NCBI GenBank assembly: GCA_014240065.1
Contig: JAAZXR010000019.1
Location: 1 to 64,000, forward strand
Length of the DNA stretch: 64,000 bases
Source: Myxococcales bacterium
GTDB taxonomy: Bacteria > Myxococcota_A > Polyangia > Nannocystales > Nannocystaceae
Reading direction: 5' to 3'
Shown: piece after piece, positions 36,370-44,881 of the stretch
How the letters are laid out: every line of letters starts with the position of its first letter
Numbering within the stretch: position 1 is the stretch's first letter
Notes under the pieces: generated by a model
Databases searched by the model: none
Told to the model about the DNA's origin: nothing
Seen by the model: the letters and a program-made list of their open reading frames with translations, nothing else
Program-made: the position numbers and the translations under genes

Positions 36370-38078
36370 GTCGTTTATGGGCGTGGGTGGACTCGCGAAC
36401 GGGGCTGGGCGACCTGTGGCGGGAGGCGGCGGGGGAGCCGGTGCCGGGAGGGGCGCGCGCCCGCTATGTGTTCGGGAGCGTGCTCACCTTCTTGTTTATG
36501 CAGCAGGTGGTGCTCGGCATCTTACTCGCCACGTACTACAGCCCCTCGGCGAGTGACGCCTGGGCCAGCACCGCCTACCTGCAAGACCAGGTGACCGGCG
36601 GGTGGTTCTTACGGGGACTGCATCACCACGGGTCATCGGCGATGGTGGTGGTGGTGGTGCTCCATATGATCCAGGTGGTGATCGCCGGCGCGTATCGGGC
36701 GCCGCGCGAGTTCAACTGGTGGATCGGCCTCGCCCTCGGCGGGTTGGTCTTGGCCTTCGCCCTCACGGGGTATCTGCTGCCGTGGGATCAAAAGGGATAT
36801 TGGGCGACGCAGGTGGCCACAGGGATCATGGGCTCCGTGCCCGGCGGCGGCGGGATGCAACAGGTGCTGCAGGGGGGAGTGGAGTACGGAAATCTCACGC
36901 TGACGCGTTTTTACGCCGTGCATGTCTTCGTGCTCCCGTTGGCCCTCGGGGGCCTGTTGGTAGCCCACATCTACTTGTTTCGACGCCACGGGGTGACGCC
37001 CCCGGCGACGTTGAGCGAACACGAACTGCGACAGAAAACGCAGCCGTTCATGCCGTACCAGCTCTTCCTCGACGTCCTCGCCATGACGGTGACGGGCGGT
37101 GTGCTGGTGGCGCTGACCGTCGCGACGCATGGCGCGGATCTCTACGCGCCGGCGGACCCCTCCTCCAACTTCGTCGCGCGTCCCGAGTGGTACTTCTTGT
37201 TTTTGTTTCAGCTCCTCAAATATTTTGAGGGGCCCTTGCAGATCATCGGCACCGTGTTGATCCCGGGGGGCGTCGCCACATTTTTAATGGCCTTGCCCTT
37301 TGTCGACCGATCACCGAGCCGGGCGGTTTCTTCACGTCGTCGGGTGCTGCTGATGGTGGGGACGCTCATGGCAGGAGTCGTGGCGCTCACGGCGATCGCG
37401 GCGGTGGAGGACGCCCAAAATGAGGGCTACCAGGAGGGGCAAGAGATGGCGCGCGCCAACGCCTCGCGCGCCCGCGAGCTCGCGCTCGAGGGCGTCCTGC
37501 CTGAGGGAGGCTCCGCGGTCTGGCGCAACGATCCCGCCTATGAGGCGACGGTGACCTTCAGCGAGCGGTGCGCGGTGTGTCACGCCGTGGACGGGGTGGG
37601 CGGCGATGAGGCCCCCGATCTTGGAGCATTCTCTACGCGCGCGTGGCTGGTGGGGGCCATCCGAACGCCGAGGACAGCGGCCTATTTTGGGGGGACCAAG
37701 GGGCACACAGACATGGAGGCCTACGACGAGGCGGCCCTGCCAAATGACCAACTCGACGCCGTGGTGGAGTACCTGGTGCGCCTTCGCGATGAGCCCGAGG
37801 TGATGCCGTGGGACGAGGCCCTCGCGGCCCAAGGGGCGAAGCTTTGGGAGGAGGAGCTTGAGTGCAGCGGATGTCACGAGGTGAACGCGGGTGAGGGCGG
37901 AGGCGCGCCGAACTTCGCGGGGAGAGGGAGCGTCGAGTGGATCGCACGGGTCATCCGTAATTCTGCGGGCCCCGACCTCTACGAGGACAGCGCTGAGATG
38001 CCGAGCTTCGAAGGCAAGCTGACCGACGCGGAGATCGAAGCGCTCGCGGCGTACGTGCACGGCCTCGGGCTTGAGTGA
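36366..38078 (+). CDS. Cytochrome b fused to two c-type haem domains
   Basis: 570 aa from GTG 36366. Residues 1 to about 340 are cytochrome b: haem His pairs in LHHHGSSAMVVVVVLHMI and YAVHVFVLPLALGGLLVAHI, the PEWYFLFLFQLLKYF motif of the quinol site region, and GYLLPWDQKGYWATQV. After a hydrophobic helix (LLMVGTLMAGVVALTAIAAV) come two cytochrome c domains with CAVCH (about 401) and CSGCH (about 500), each followed by a likely Met ligand (MEAYDEAALPNDQ, MPSFEGKLTDAEIEA). With the Rieske protein this forms a compact quinol:cytochrome c oxidoreductase in which the c subunit is covalently attached. Fusions of this kind occur in several phyla; the tandem c domains are less common. Confidence 0.93.
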   Translation: MSRLWAWVDSRTGLGDLWREAAGEPVPGGARARYVFGSVLTFLFMQQVVLGILLATYYSPSASDAWASTAYLQDQVTGGWFLRGLHHHGSSAMVVVVVLHMIQVVIAGAYRAPREFNWWIGLALGGLVLAFALTGYLLPWDQKGYWATQVATGIMGSVPGGGGMQQVLQGGVEYGNLTLTRFYAVHVFVLPLALGGLLVAHIYLFRRHGVTPPATLSEHELRQKTQPFMPYQLFLDVLAMTVTGGVLVALTVATHGADLYAPADPSSNFVARPEWYFLFLFQLLKYFEGPLQIIGTVLIPGGVATFLMALPFVDRSPSRAVSSRRRVLLMVGTLMAGVVALTAIAAVEDAQNEGYQEGQEMARANASRARELALEGVLPEGGSAVWRNDPAYEATVTFSERCAVCHAVDGVGGDEAPDLGAFSTRAWLVGAIRTPRTAAYFGGTKGHTDMEAYDEAALPNDQLDAVVEYLVRLRDEPEVMPWDEALAAQGAKLWEEELECSGCHEVNAGEGGGAPNFAGRGSVEWIARVIRNSAGPDLYEDSAEMPSFEGKLTDAEIEALAAYVHGLGLE

Positions 38079-38090
38079 GCTCGCTGAGGG

Positions 38091-38831
38091 CTAGGGCCGC
38101 GCCGTGGGAGTGTGTGCAGCGACGCTGAGCACCTCGGCGAGGGCGCGCGCGAGCCCGGCGTGAGAGGGCTGGTCTGCGGTGTGCGCGACGGGCAGCCCCA
38201 TGTGAGTCAACGTGTCGCTGGTCACGGGGCCAATAGATATGAGCGGGATAGTTCGCAGCCACTGCTGAGCGTCCGTGGTGGAGAGGGCCCGCTCCACCAA
38301 TCGCAGCAGGTGTCGCGCGGCACGCCCGCTGGTGACACAGACGGCGTCGAGGGCGTGCTCGGGGACATCGAGGCCCAAAACCGTGCGGGCGCCGGAGGCG
38401 GTGACCTCGGGGGCGACGACACGGTAGGCCTCGACGACCGCGAGGTCGCCTCTCGCCGCGTCCATGGCGTCGGGCAGGGTGTCGCGCCCCTCGTCTGCTC
38501 GAAACAAAGTCCACGGGTCGGACAACCTCCCCCGCGCTCGCAAGAGGGCGACGAGGCCCTCGGCGTGAGAGGGGGACGCGATGAGCGCGGGCGAGATCCC
38601 GTGATGGGACAGCGCATCGGCCGTGCGGGGACCGATGGTGGCGATGGCGGTCGCGGCGAGCACCGCCATCGCGTCGGGTGCGGAGCCGTGTACGCGTACA
38701 AGAGAATCGACGAGGGCGAGGACTCCTTGGGCGCTCGTGAGGATGGCGCCGCGGCGCGGGAGTTCAGAGGCGGCGGCGTCGAGCGCGGCGCGCTCGCGAG
38801 GAGGGACAAATCTCAGACACGGCAGCGGCAC
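38091..38831 (-). CDS. Uroporphyrinogen-III synthase-like region, C-terminal part of a split CobA-HemD frame
   Basis: 246 aa if started at GTG 38831. HemD-type sequence: ELPRRGAILTSAQGVLALVDSL, then ATIGPRTADALSHHGI, SHAEGLVALL, VVEAYRVVAPEV, DAVCVTSGRAARHLLRLV and PLISIGPVTSDTLTHMGL. HemD closes the linear tetrapyrrole with ring-D inversion on the way to haem and cobalamin. The normal HemD start (PLxGRRVxxT) is missing here, but lies at the end of the next upstream frame, same reading frame, with only one TGA between them (38841-38843). The GTG start therefore may not be the natural one. Either the gene carries a nonsense change, or the halves are made separately. Confidence 0.75.
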   Translation of the reverse strand: MPLPCLRFVPPRERAALDAAASELPRRGAILTSAQGVLALVDSLVRVHGSAPDAMAVLAATAIATIGPRTADALSHHGISPALIASPSHAEGLVALLRARGRLSDPWTLFRADEGRDTLPDAMDAARGDLAVVEAYRVVAPEVTASGARTVLGLDVPEHALDAVCVTSGRAARHLLRLVERALSTTDAQQWLRTIPLISIGPVTSDTLTHMGLPVAHTADQPSHAGLARALAEVLSVAAHTPTARP

Positions 38832-38840
38832 CCCCGTGGC

Positions 38841-38843
38841 TCA
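38841..38843 (-). other. In-frame TGA interrupting the CobA-HemD frame
   Basis: The two frames are in the same reading frame (their 5' limits differ by a multiple of three) and join as ...VLAAL, TGA, ATGVPLPCLRFVPP..., exactly where intact HemD proteins read GA-V-x-LP-x-R-x-PP. A point change to or from a sense codon, or a sequence error, would explain it. I see no sign of programmed recoding such as an adjacent hairpin typical of selenocysteine genes. Confidence 0.75.
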
Positions 38844-39512
38844 GAGGGCGGCGAGCACCGCCGGGAAGGGGACGCGCGCCGGGGACGGCGCGTGGGTGGT
38901 GCCGACACGTCGTCCCACCAGTGGATACCGATGCGACGGCAGCGGGCCGCCGTCGGCGAGGTGCCACGGGAGTTCGCGTGGCATCCCCGTGGGGGAGTCG
39001 GTGAGCGCCCTGCGACGCATGGTCGCATCCGCAACAAGGGGGAGCTGCGCCGTCGGTTCGCGGAGTGAACGCTCAAGTCGCGCTTCGAGTTCTGTGGTCG
39101 CGTCGATGCGTGACAGGGCCTGCACAAAGTTGGTCTCGCCGGTTCCCACCGGGGCGCCGTGCACCGCGTGACAAGAGGTGCCCATGTTCACGAGGGCGGC
39201 GTACAGCGAGGCCGGATCTTGCATCCACAACGGGTCGCTGGTCTCGAGCCAGACGAGCGGGCTCGGCCCGCGATCGCGGGCGGTCTCACGCAGCCAGGCG
39301 GCGGTGCCATCGACGCCGCCACCGGTCGCAGCGGCCGGAGGCGTCCGCACCGACGCGCCGGGGGCGAGGGCCTCGACCGCCGCAGTCACCGCCTCCATGT
39401 CGGCCGACGCGGGGACAGCGACGAGGCGGGCCCCGGCCACGGCCGCCCGCGCCTCGGTCCGCCACAAGCGCGGGTCGAGCGTGGAGGCGCCGATCATGAC
39501 AATTTCGGCCAT
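38841..39512 (-). CDS. Degenerate tetrapyrrole (CobA/SUMT-like) methylase domain ending in a HemD start
   Basis: 223 aa from ATG 39512. The first 190 residues resemble the tetrapyrrole methylase fold in reduced form: EIVMIGASTLDPRLWRTEA in place of the usual VYLVGAGPGDP, then PLVWLETSDPLWMQDPASL for the xxGDP segment and GTSCHAVHGAPVGTG for the VPG turn. The second half of the enzyme is much shortened, so methylation is doubtful. The last residues, YPLVGRRVGTTHAPSPARVP, fit the start of HemD (PLxGRRVxVTR), followed by the TGA stop. The whole 223 plus 246 aa would make a CobA-HemD fusion of about usual length. Confidence 0.6.
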   Translation of the reverse strand: MAEIVMIGASTLDPRLWRTEARAAVAGARLVAVPASADMEAVTAAVEALAPGASVRTPPAAATGGGVDGTAAWLRETARDRGPSPLVWLETSDPLWMQDPASLYAALVNMGTSCHAVHGAPVGTGETNFVQALSRIDATTELEARLERSLREPTAQLPLVADATMRRRALTDSPTGMPRELPWHLADGGPLPSHRYPLVGRRVGTTHAPSPARVPFPAVLAAL

Positions 39513-39574
39513 GTGAGCCAACCATACCTCGGACCAGATGCCTTGGCGTGGGCTCGGTGATATATGCAGGCGTC

Positions 39575-41314
39575 GTGACGGATCGAGTCATTGTTGTGGG
39601 CGCGGGCCATGCGGGGCTGGAGGCAGCCTTCGCCGCGGCGCGCGTGGGCGCGAAGGTGCTCGTGGTCACCGGGCGACTCGACACGATCGGCCAGACCCCG
39701 TGCAACCCGAGCGTGGGAGGGGTCGCCAAGGCTCATCTCGTCGCGGAGATCGAGGCCCTTGGAGGGCTGATGGGCCGCGCTGCCGACGCCTGCGCGATCC
39801 ATGGCCGAGTCCTCAACTTGAGCAAGGGGCCCGCGGTGTGGTCCACGCGATTGCAAGTGGACAAGGCGGGCTACGGTGCCTACGTGCGACGCGCATTGCT
39901 GGAGGCGCCGGGCATTGAGGTCGTGGAGGGGCTCGTCGCCTCTGTGCACCTGGGGGAGGATGGCGGCGTGCAAGGAGTGGTGCTGCGGGACGGGAGCGTG
40001 ATCCCGGGGACCCGAGTGGTCGTGACGACGGGGACGTTTCTCGGGGGGTTGCTCCACACGGGGGATCAGAAAACGCCGGGCGGTCGCGTGGGGGAGCCGC
40101 CGGCTACGGCGCTCTCCGAACAACTCAAGCAGCTTGGATTTCGCCTCTCGAGACTCAAGACCGGGACGCCACCGCGGCTGTCGGCGGCGTCCCTCGACCT
40201 TGACGTCATGAGCCCGCAACCGAGCGACGATCCCTTCCCTCGGTTCACGCCCCCCGACGAACCAGAGCAGCCCCCTGTGTTGCCCAAGGTGCACTGTCAT
40301 CTCACGCACACCAACGAGGCGACCCACGCGATCATCGCCGCGAACTTAACCAAGTCCGCCATGTACTCCGGGCAGATCAAAGGCGTCGGGCCACGATACT
40401 GCCCGTCCGTGGAGGATAAGATCGTGCGGTTCGAGGGACGATCGAGTCATCAGGTGTTCGTGGAGCCCGAGGGGCTCGACACCGACCTCGTGTACCCCAA
40501 CGGTATCTCGACGAGCCTGCCGGCGGACGTGCAAGAAGAGTTTGTTCGGACGATCCGCGGCTTTGAGCGCGCTGTGATGGTGCGCCCTGGCTACGCCGTG
40601 GAGTACGACGCCGTGGACGCGCGCGGGCTCACCCATCACCTCGAGAGCAAAGACCACCCCGGACTATTTTTTGCGGGGCAGATCAACGGTACGTCGGGCT
40701 ACGAAGAGGCGGGCGTGCAAGGCTTGGTGGCGGGCGCGAACGCTGCCGCGTCGCTGTGTGGTGGGCCGGGACTGGTGGTGGGTCGCGACGAAGGGTACAC
40801 GGGCGTGCTCATCGATGACCTCATCACCCAAGGATGTGATGAGCCGTACCGCATGTTCACGGCGCGGGCGGAGTACCGAATATTGTTGCGCCAAGACAAC
40901 GCCGACACCAGGCTGACCTCGCTGGCCCACGCGGCGGGGCTCGTCGGGGTGGAACGCGTGGAGCGTGTGGAGCGCCGACGGGCGGCCATCGTGGTCGCGA
41001 AGACGGAGCCGGCGTCAGCGACGCCGAGCTGGATCGCCGCGCGCGCGCGCGCCGAGGAATTGTACGCCGGCTACATCGATCGACAGCGACGAGAGATCGA
41101 GCGCATTCGCGGAGAGGGCGCCCAAAATCTGCCACTCGCGATCGATCTCGATTACGCGGCCATGCCCGGGTTGAGCGGCGAGCAAGCGCAACGCTTGGCG
41201 CATGTTCGTCCGACGAGCACCGGGCAGGCGGCGCGGATCCCCGGGGTGACCCCCGCGGCGTTGATGTGCCTATGGGCGCACGCGCGCCAACGGCAGCGCA
41301 CGGTCCGAGGTTGA
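39575..41314 (+). CDS. mnmG: tRNA uridine-5-carboxymethylaminomethyl modification enzyme MnmG (GidA)
   Basis: 579 aa from GTG 39575. With MnmE it adds a carboxymethylaminomethyl group to U34 of certain tRNAs; it binds FAD. Marks: VIVVGAGHAGLEAAFAAARVG (Rossmann), TIGQTPCNPSVGGVAKAHL, STRLQVDKAGYGAYVR, VVTTGTFLGGLLHTG, RLKTGTPPRL, the PRYCPSVEDKIVRF segment, YPNGISTSLP, GQINGTSGYEEAGVQGLVAG and FTARAEYRILLRQDNADTRL. The C-terminal helical region is shorter than in E. coli (about 629 aa). No mnmE is in view. It diverges from the CobA-like gene and converges on the PilZ gene. Confidence 0.95.
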   Translation: MTDRVIVVGAGHAGLEAAFAAARVGAKVLVVTGRLDTIGQTPCNPSVGGVAKAHLVAEIEALGGLMGRAADACAIHGRVLNLSKGPAVWSTRLQVDKAGYGAYVRRALLEAPGIEVVEGLVASVHLGEDGGVQGVVLRDGSVIPGTRVVVTTGTFLGGLLHTGDQKTPGGRVGEPPATALSEQLKQLGFRLSRLKTGTPPRLSAASLDLDVMSPQPSDDPFPRFTPPDEPEQPPVLPKVHCHLTHTNEATHAIIAANLTKSAMYSGQIKGVGPRYCPSVEDKIVRFEGRSSHQVFVEPEGLDTDLVYPNGISTSLPADVQEEFVRTIRGFERAVMVRPGYAVEYDAVDARGLTHHLESKDHPGLFFAGQINGTSGYEEAGVQGLVAGANAAASLCGGPGLVVGRDEGYTGVLIDDLITQGCDEPYRMFTARAEYRILLRQDNADTRLTSLAHAAGLVGVERVERVERRRAAIVVAKTEPASATPSWIAARARAEELYAGYIDRQRREIERIRGEGAQNLPLAIDLDYAAMPGLSGEQAQRLAHVRPTSTGQAARIPGVTPAALMCLWAHARQRQRTVRG

Positions 41315-41360
41315 ACACCCTCCGGCCAGCGGGCCGACACCGCCAGCGGGTGTGTCCACG

Positions 41361-41714
41361 TCAAGAGAGGTGTCGGTCGATCAAGTCGCGGAGCAAGGAC
41401 TCATCGAGCTCGCTGGTCTGTTTGAATTGGAGCGCGATGCCCGTGGAGCGGCCGCCGTCTGCGAGTCCCGCCCGCACCACGTCGGCGTTCAGCGTGAGGG
41501 GGTTTCGTTGGGTACCGCGCTGGAACGCGACCACGACTTCCGCGCCCTCGGGGAGTCGCCGGCTCGTTCGGATGAACGCGCCGGTGCTCGACAGATCCAC
41601 GGTGCGGGACAGCAGTACAAATCGGTGCTCCGGTGCGTGGAGTTTGAGCTCCACCGCCACTGAAATGCGCGGCCGCATACGCCGATCGCTGTCCGTTTGA
41701 CGTCTGCGCGTCAT
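41361..41714 (-). CDS. PilZ domain protein
   Basis: 117 aa from ATG 41714. A single PilZ domain, the usual cyclic di-GMP receptor. The two binding motifs are visible: RRMRPR (RxxxR) near residue 11 and DLSSTGAFI (D/NxSxxG) near residue 40, followed by EGAEVVVAFQRG and a strand to the C-terminus. Length is normal for stand-alone PilZ proteins. Such proteins relay second-messenger levels to motility, polysaccharide or regulatory partners; the partner here is unknown. It faces away from mpl, across a 777-bp gap. Confidence 0.88.
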   Translation of the reverse strand: MTRRRQTDSDRRMRPRISVAVELKLHAPEHRFVLLSRTVDLSSTGAFIRTSRRLPEGAEVVVAFQRGTQRNPLTLNADVVRAGLADGGRSTGIALQFKQTSELDESLLRDLIDRHLS

Positions 41715-42491
41715 CCCTACATCCACGCACAACACCTACCACATCCCTCGGCGGGCCGTTGGTTGCCCGAGGCGCGCAAACACCAGAAAGCAGGCGCCCG
41801 TCTATTTGATCCGCCCATTTCGCAGGATCTAGATTACTGGAATTATTCCTTCTAGATTGCCTGCTACCCGACTTCGGTGGGCCGAGACAGGCCCGTGAAA
41901 TTCGGCGCGTCTCAAGTGGTGGGTGAACAGACGAATGATAGGTCGGAGCGGCTCAAGCGCGGGGCGCCTGCCGTACGCAGCACGCTGCGAGCGCGATCCC
42001 CTTCCAGCTTGGGCCGGCTCCGGCGCTCTGGAACTCTCAAGCGCCGCGGGAATTGGAGCGTGTCCGCGGGAGCCGTCTGGCAGAGGGCCGGATGCGCCCG
42101 GAGCGATCCACGAGTGTCACCGCCGGGGAAGAGCGGTTATGCTCACCTTGCGCGACGGGATCACCCACGCCGAGGCAAGGCGCGCGCGCTCGGTTCTGTG
42201 ACGGTCGATAGTTGTCTGCGGATCGACACAGAGCCCATGGGTGGTGGGTCCGTCTCGGCGAGAGGACGCGCCGAGTAGACCGAACACCCCCACGCTCGTG
42301 GACCGCGGGTGCATACAGCGCGAGGGTCGGTGCTTCGGCCTTGACGCAGGATCTAGGGCGCGCACAATGGCGCCGAGTCTCACCATGACGTTCATCCATC
42401 AAGTTCGAGCCTGCGCCGCGCCAATTCGGGTCGCGCGGGATCGGACATTCCACGGCACCGACGAGGTCTTTGGCGGGCGCTGGGGGCGAGT
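41715..42491. other. 777-bp intergenic region, no convincing gene
   Basis: This is the longest gap in the window. A pocket at about 41800-41870 is AT-rich against its surroundings and has a sigma-70-like pair on the plus strand (TTGATC at 41806-41811, TAGATT at 41830-41835, 18-bp spacer). The string GCAGGATCTAG occurs twice (about 41823 and 42346). Short frames in it are Arg-rich and lack normal starts. I looked for tRNA, RNase P, SRP, 6S and tmRNA marks and saw none. It may hold an unrecognised small RNA, a long mpl leader, or decayed sequence. Confidence 0.4.
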
Positions 42492-44351
42492 ATGAAGATT
42501 CACTTCATCGCGGTGGGTGGCACGGGGATGGGCGCGCTCGCGTGCATGATGAAGGCGGCGGGGCACGACGTCCGGGGATCCGACGGGCCTATCTATCCGC
42601 CCATGTCGAGCCAGCTCGAACGTGCAGGCGTGCAGACCTTTGAGGGCTTCGCCGCCGAAAACCTCGACTGGGGACCTGAGGTCGTCGTGGTCGGAAATGT
42701 GTGCAGCAAGGAGCACGTCGAGGTGCTCGCGGCGCGCGGAGCGGGGTTGAGGCTCGAGAGCTTCCCCTCACTGTTGGAGGAGACGCTCCTCTCAGAGCGC
42801 ACCCCGATCGTCGTCAGCGGGACCCACGGAAAGACGACGACCACGAGCATGGTGGCGTGGATGCTGCTGCAGGGGCGGCTCTCGCCCTCGTGGCTGGTGG
42901 GAGGGGTGCCGCGCAACCTGGGCCGCGCCAGCCACCTCGGCGAGGGAGAGCACTTCGTCATCGAGGGAGACGAGTACGACACCGCCTTCTTCGATAAGAA
43001 GAGCAAGTTCCTCCACTATCGCCCACAGATCGTCATCCTCACCTCGCTCGAGTTCGATCACGCGGACATCTTCGCGAACATGGAGGAGATTCGGGCGGCG
43101 TTTCGAGAGCTGTTGGCGCTGGTCCCCGACGACGGGATCGTGATCGTCAACGCCGCTGATGTGGAGGCCGACGCGCTCGTGCGGGGCAGCGGGCGGCCGG
43201 CGTACCGCTACCAGCTCTTGAGCGAGGGGCAGCCCCCTGGAGAGGCCGACCTCGAAGCCAAGATGGTGCAGGGCAACGGGCAGCGCTCCGCGTCGATCTC
43301 CCACTTTGAGGTCTACGAACAGGGCGCGCTCGTGGGGAACTTCCAGACGGCGACGCTCGGCGCCTACAATATCTCCAACCTCTTGGCTTCGATGGCGACT
43401 GCCCGACATGTGGGGGTCCCTTGGGAGACTGTGCAGGCCGCGGTGCCACGTTTTCGGGGCGTCAAACGCCGCCAGGAGCTCATGGGTATCGCGCAGGGCG
43501 TCCGGGTGATCGAAGACTTCGCGCACCACCCCACGGCGGTGTCGATGACGGTTGAGGCGATTCGAAGGCGATACCCCGACAAGTCCTTGCGGGTGGCCTT
43601 TGAGCCGCGCAGCGCGACCTCCCGCAGGACGGTGCTGTTCGAGGATTTCGTGAGGGCCTTCGACGCTGCGAGCGCTGTGTACCTCGGGCCGCTCCACGCC
43701 CCGGAGAAGATTCCAGAGGCGGATCGATTGGACACTGGGGTCCTCGCCGAGGCGATCTCCGGGCGAGGGGTGACGGCCCGCAGCTACGGCGACGTGGAGG
43801 GGTTGATGGGGGCGCTGATCGAGCAGTCGGTCCCGGGCGACACGATCTTGGTGTTGTCGTGCGGCGCGTTCGGGGGGCTGTGTCGGCGGGTGCTGCACGG
43901 GCTCGGAGATCCCGTCACGTTCGCGTCGCCCGAAGAGATCCCCGCGGTCGAGAAGCTGTTGACCGCGCACGACTTCCCGCGGGTGCGCGAGGTGATGGAG
44001 GTGGAGACGCTGGTCATTCAGTCGGAGGACGAGCGGGTGATCGGGAGTGTCAGCTTGCACCAGACCTCTCCCACCGAGGCCCTCTTGTTCGGGTTGTGCG
44101 TCGACAGCTCTCGGCGCGGTCAGGGGCTCGGGTGGGTGCTCGCCGACAGCGTGCTCCGTCGGGCCCGGCGCATCGGCGTCGAGCGGGTGTACCTCGTGAC
44201 CGATGACGGCACCGACTTCCTCGTGAGTCGGCTCGGTTTCTCGATGGTCGATCAAAAAGAGCTGCCCGAGAGCGTCCGCGAGTGTGCGAACTTTAAGGCG
44301 CGCTGGGGTCCCGGCTCGATGTGCATGCGGCAGGAGTTCCCGAAGGGGTGA
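42492..44351 (+). CDS. mpl: Mpl-type muropeptide ligase fused to a GNAT acetyltransferase
   Basis: 619 aa. Residues 1 to about 465 are UDP-N-acetylmuramate:L-Ala-gamma-D-Glu-meso-DAP ligase, a murein recycling enzyme that reattaches tripeptide to UDP-MurNAc: IHFIAVGGTGMGALACMM, SGTHGKTTTTSMVAW (ATP loop), IEGDEYDTAFFDKKSKFLHY, LEFDHADIF, and IEDFAHHPTAV. From about residue 476 a GNAT domain follows: ASPEEIPAVEKLL, LFGLCVDSSRRGQGLGWVLA (acetyl-CoA loop RRGQGLG near 540), VYLVTDDGTDFLVSRLGF and the C-terminal MCMRQEF, close to the ArsN2/N-acetylglutamate synthase-like group. E. coli Mpl ends near 457 aa without it. It overlaps the next gene by 4 bp. Confidence 0.9.
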   Translation: MKIHFIAVGGTGMGALACMMKAAGHDVRGSDGPIYPPMSSQLERAGVQTFEGFAAENLDWGPEVVVVGNVCSKEHVEVLAARGAGLRLESFPSLLEETLLSERTPIVVSGTHGKTTTTSMVAWMLLQGRLSPSWLVGGVPRNLGRASHLGEGEHFVIEGDEYDTAFFDKKSKFLHYRPQIVILTSLEFDHADIFANMEEIRAAFRELLALVPDDGIVIVNAADVEADALVRGSGRPAYRYQLLSEGQPPGEADLEAKMVQGNGQRSASISHFEVYEQGALVGNFQTATLGAYNISNLLASMATARHVGVPWETVQAAVPRFRGVKRRQELMGIAQGVRVIEDFAHHPTAVSMTVEAIRRRYPDKSLRVAFEPRSATSRRTVLFEDFVRAFDAASAVYLGPLHAPEKIPEADRLDTGVLAEAISGRGVTARSYGDVEGLMGALIEQSVPGDTILVLSCGAFGGLCRRVLHGLGDPVTFASPEEIPAVEKLLTAHDFPRVREVMEVETLVIQSEDERVIGSVSLHQTSPTEALLFGLCVDSSRRGQGLGWVLADSVLRRARRIGVERVYLVTDDGTDFLVSRLGFSMVDQKELPESVRECANFKARWGPGSMCMRQEFPKG

Positions 44352-44881
44352 GCGGCGGCGCGCTGCTCGCGTTCTGGGCCCTCGCAGGCCTGCTTGCCGG
44401 GGCGCTGTGCACGATCCTCGTGTCGCGTGATCCTCGCCACAAGGCGGCGGCAGAGGCGCTGCTCGCGGGGGCGGTCGCGGGTTTTCTGGTGCTCCTTGAC
44501 GCACCCTTCGCCGCGTTGATGGCGGGGAGCTGCGGCGTCGGCGGGGTGTTGATGACCCATGCACGAGAGGGGACACGGGCCTCTGCGGGCGGTCGCGGTG
44601 CGCACGGGGTGACGGTGTCGGCGGTCCACGCATGGCGGCGCCGCGCCCTCCGAGTGTCCGGAGGGATCGTGGTCGCGATCTTGGGTTTCACGTGGCTCTC
44701 GATGATGGCGCGCCAGTTCCTCTCAGCGGGCGTCGATCTCGCCGAGCACCCTGGCTTCGGTGATTTTGCTGGGAGCGTCGAGCGTTGGCTCGAACGAGGG
44801 ACGCTCTCCGCGGTCATGCTGCTGGTCGCGGGGCTCATCGCCGTCGGCGGCCAATGGGGCTCACAGCGGAGGTCGTCATGA
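44348..44881 (+). CDS. NuoJ-like membrane protein (degenerate complex I subunit)
   Basis: 177 aa from GTG 44348, overlapping the mpl stop (GTGA). The N-terminal half follows the NuoJ pattern: LAFWALAGLLAGALCTILVS, then RDPRHKAAAEALLAGAVAG, FLVLLDAPFAALMAGSCGVGGVL, which parallels the S-R-N-P-V-H-S-A ... LGAEFLAAVQVIVYAGA region of true NuoJ. The C-terminal half ends with a helix like the final NuoJ one (GTLSAVMLLVAGLIAVGGQ). Conserved residues of the pi-bulge helix (the VIVYAGA stretch) are changed to MAGSCGVGG. Identity is inferred from pattern and gene order; no direct family search was possible. It is the first of five overlapping membrane genes. Confidence 0.6.
   Translation: MSGGALLAFWALAGLLAGALCTILVSRDPRHKAAAEALLAGAVAGFLVLLDAPFAALMAGSCGVGGVLMTHAREGTRASAGGRGAHGVTVSAVHAWRRRALRVSGGIVVAILGFTWLSMMARQFLSAGVDLAEHPGFGDFAGSVERWLERGTLSAVMLLVAGLIAVGGQWGSQRRSS

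Noticed and set aside
38841-38843. Selenocysteine or other programmed reading of the TGA
   Set aside because: No adjacent hairpin of the expected type, HemD proteins have no selenocysteine, and other genes use TGA as a normal stop; a nonsense change or sequence error is simpler.
41315-41360. Terminator hairpins between mnmG and the PilZ gene
   Set aside because: Only short stems (5-6 bp) with no T-run; not above chance in this GC-rich sequence.
42390-42440. T-loop-like string (AGTTCGAGCCT) suggesting a tRNA
   Set aside because: The flanking bases do not form the T-stem or an acceptor stem.
42792-44633. Long minus-strand frame antisense to mpl-GNAT
   Set aside because: Arg/His/Pro-rich translation, no motif; mpl on the other strand is clear.
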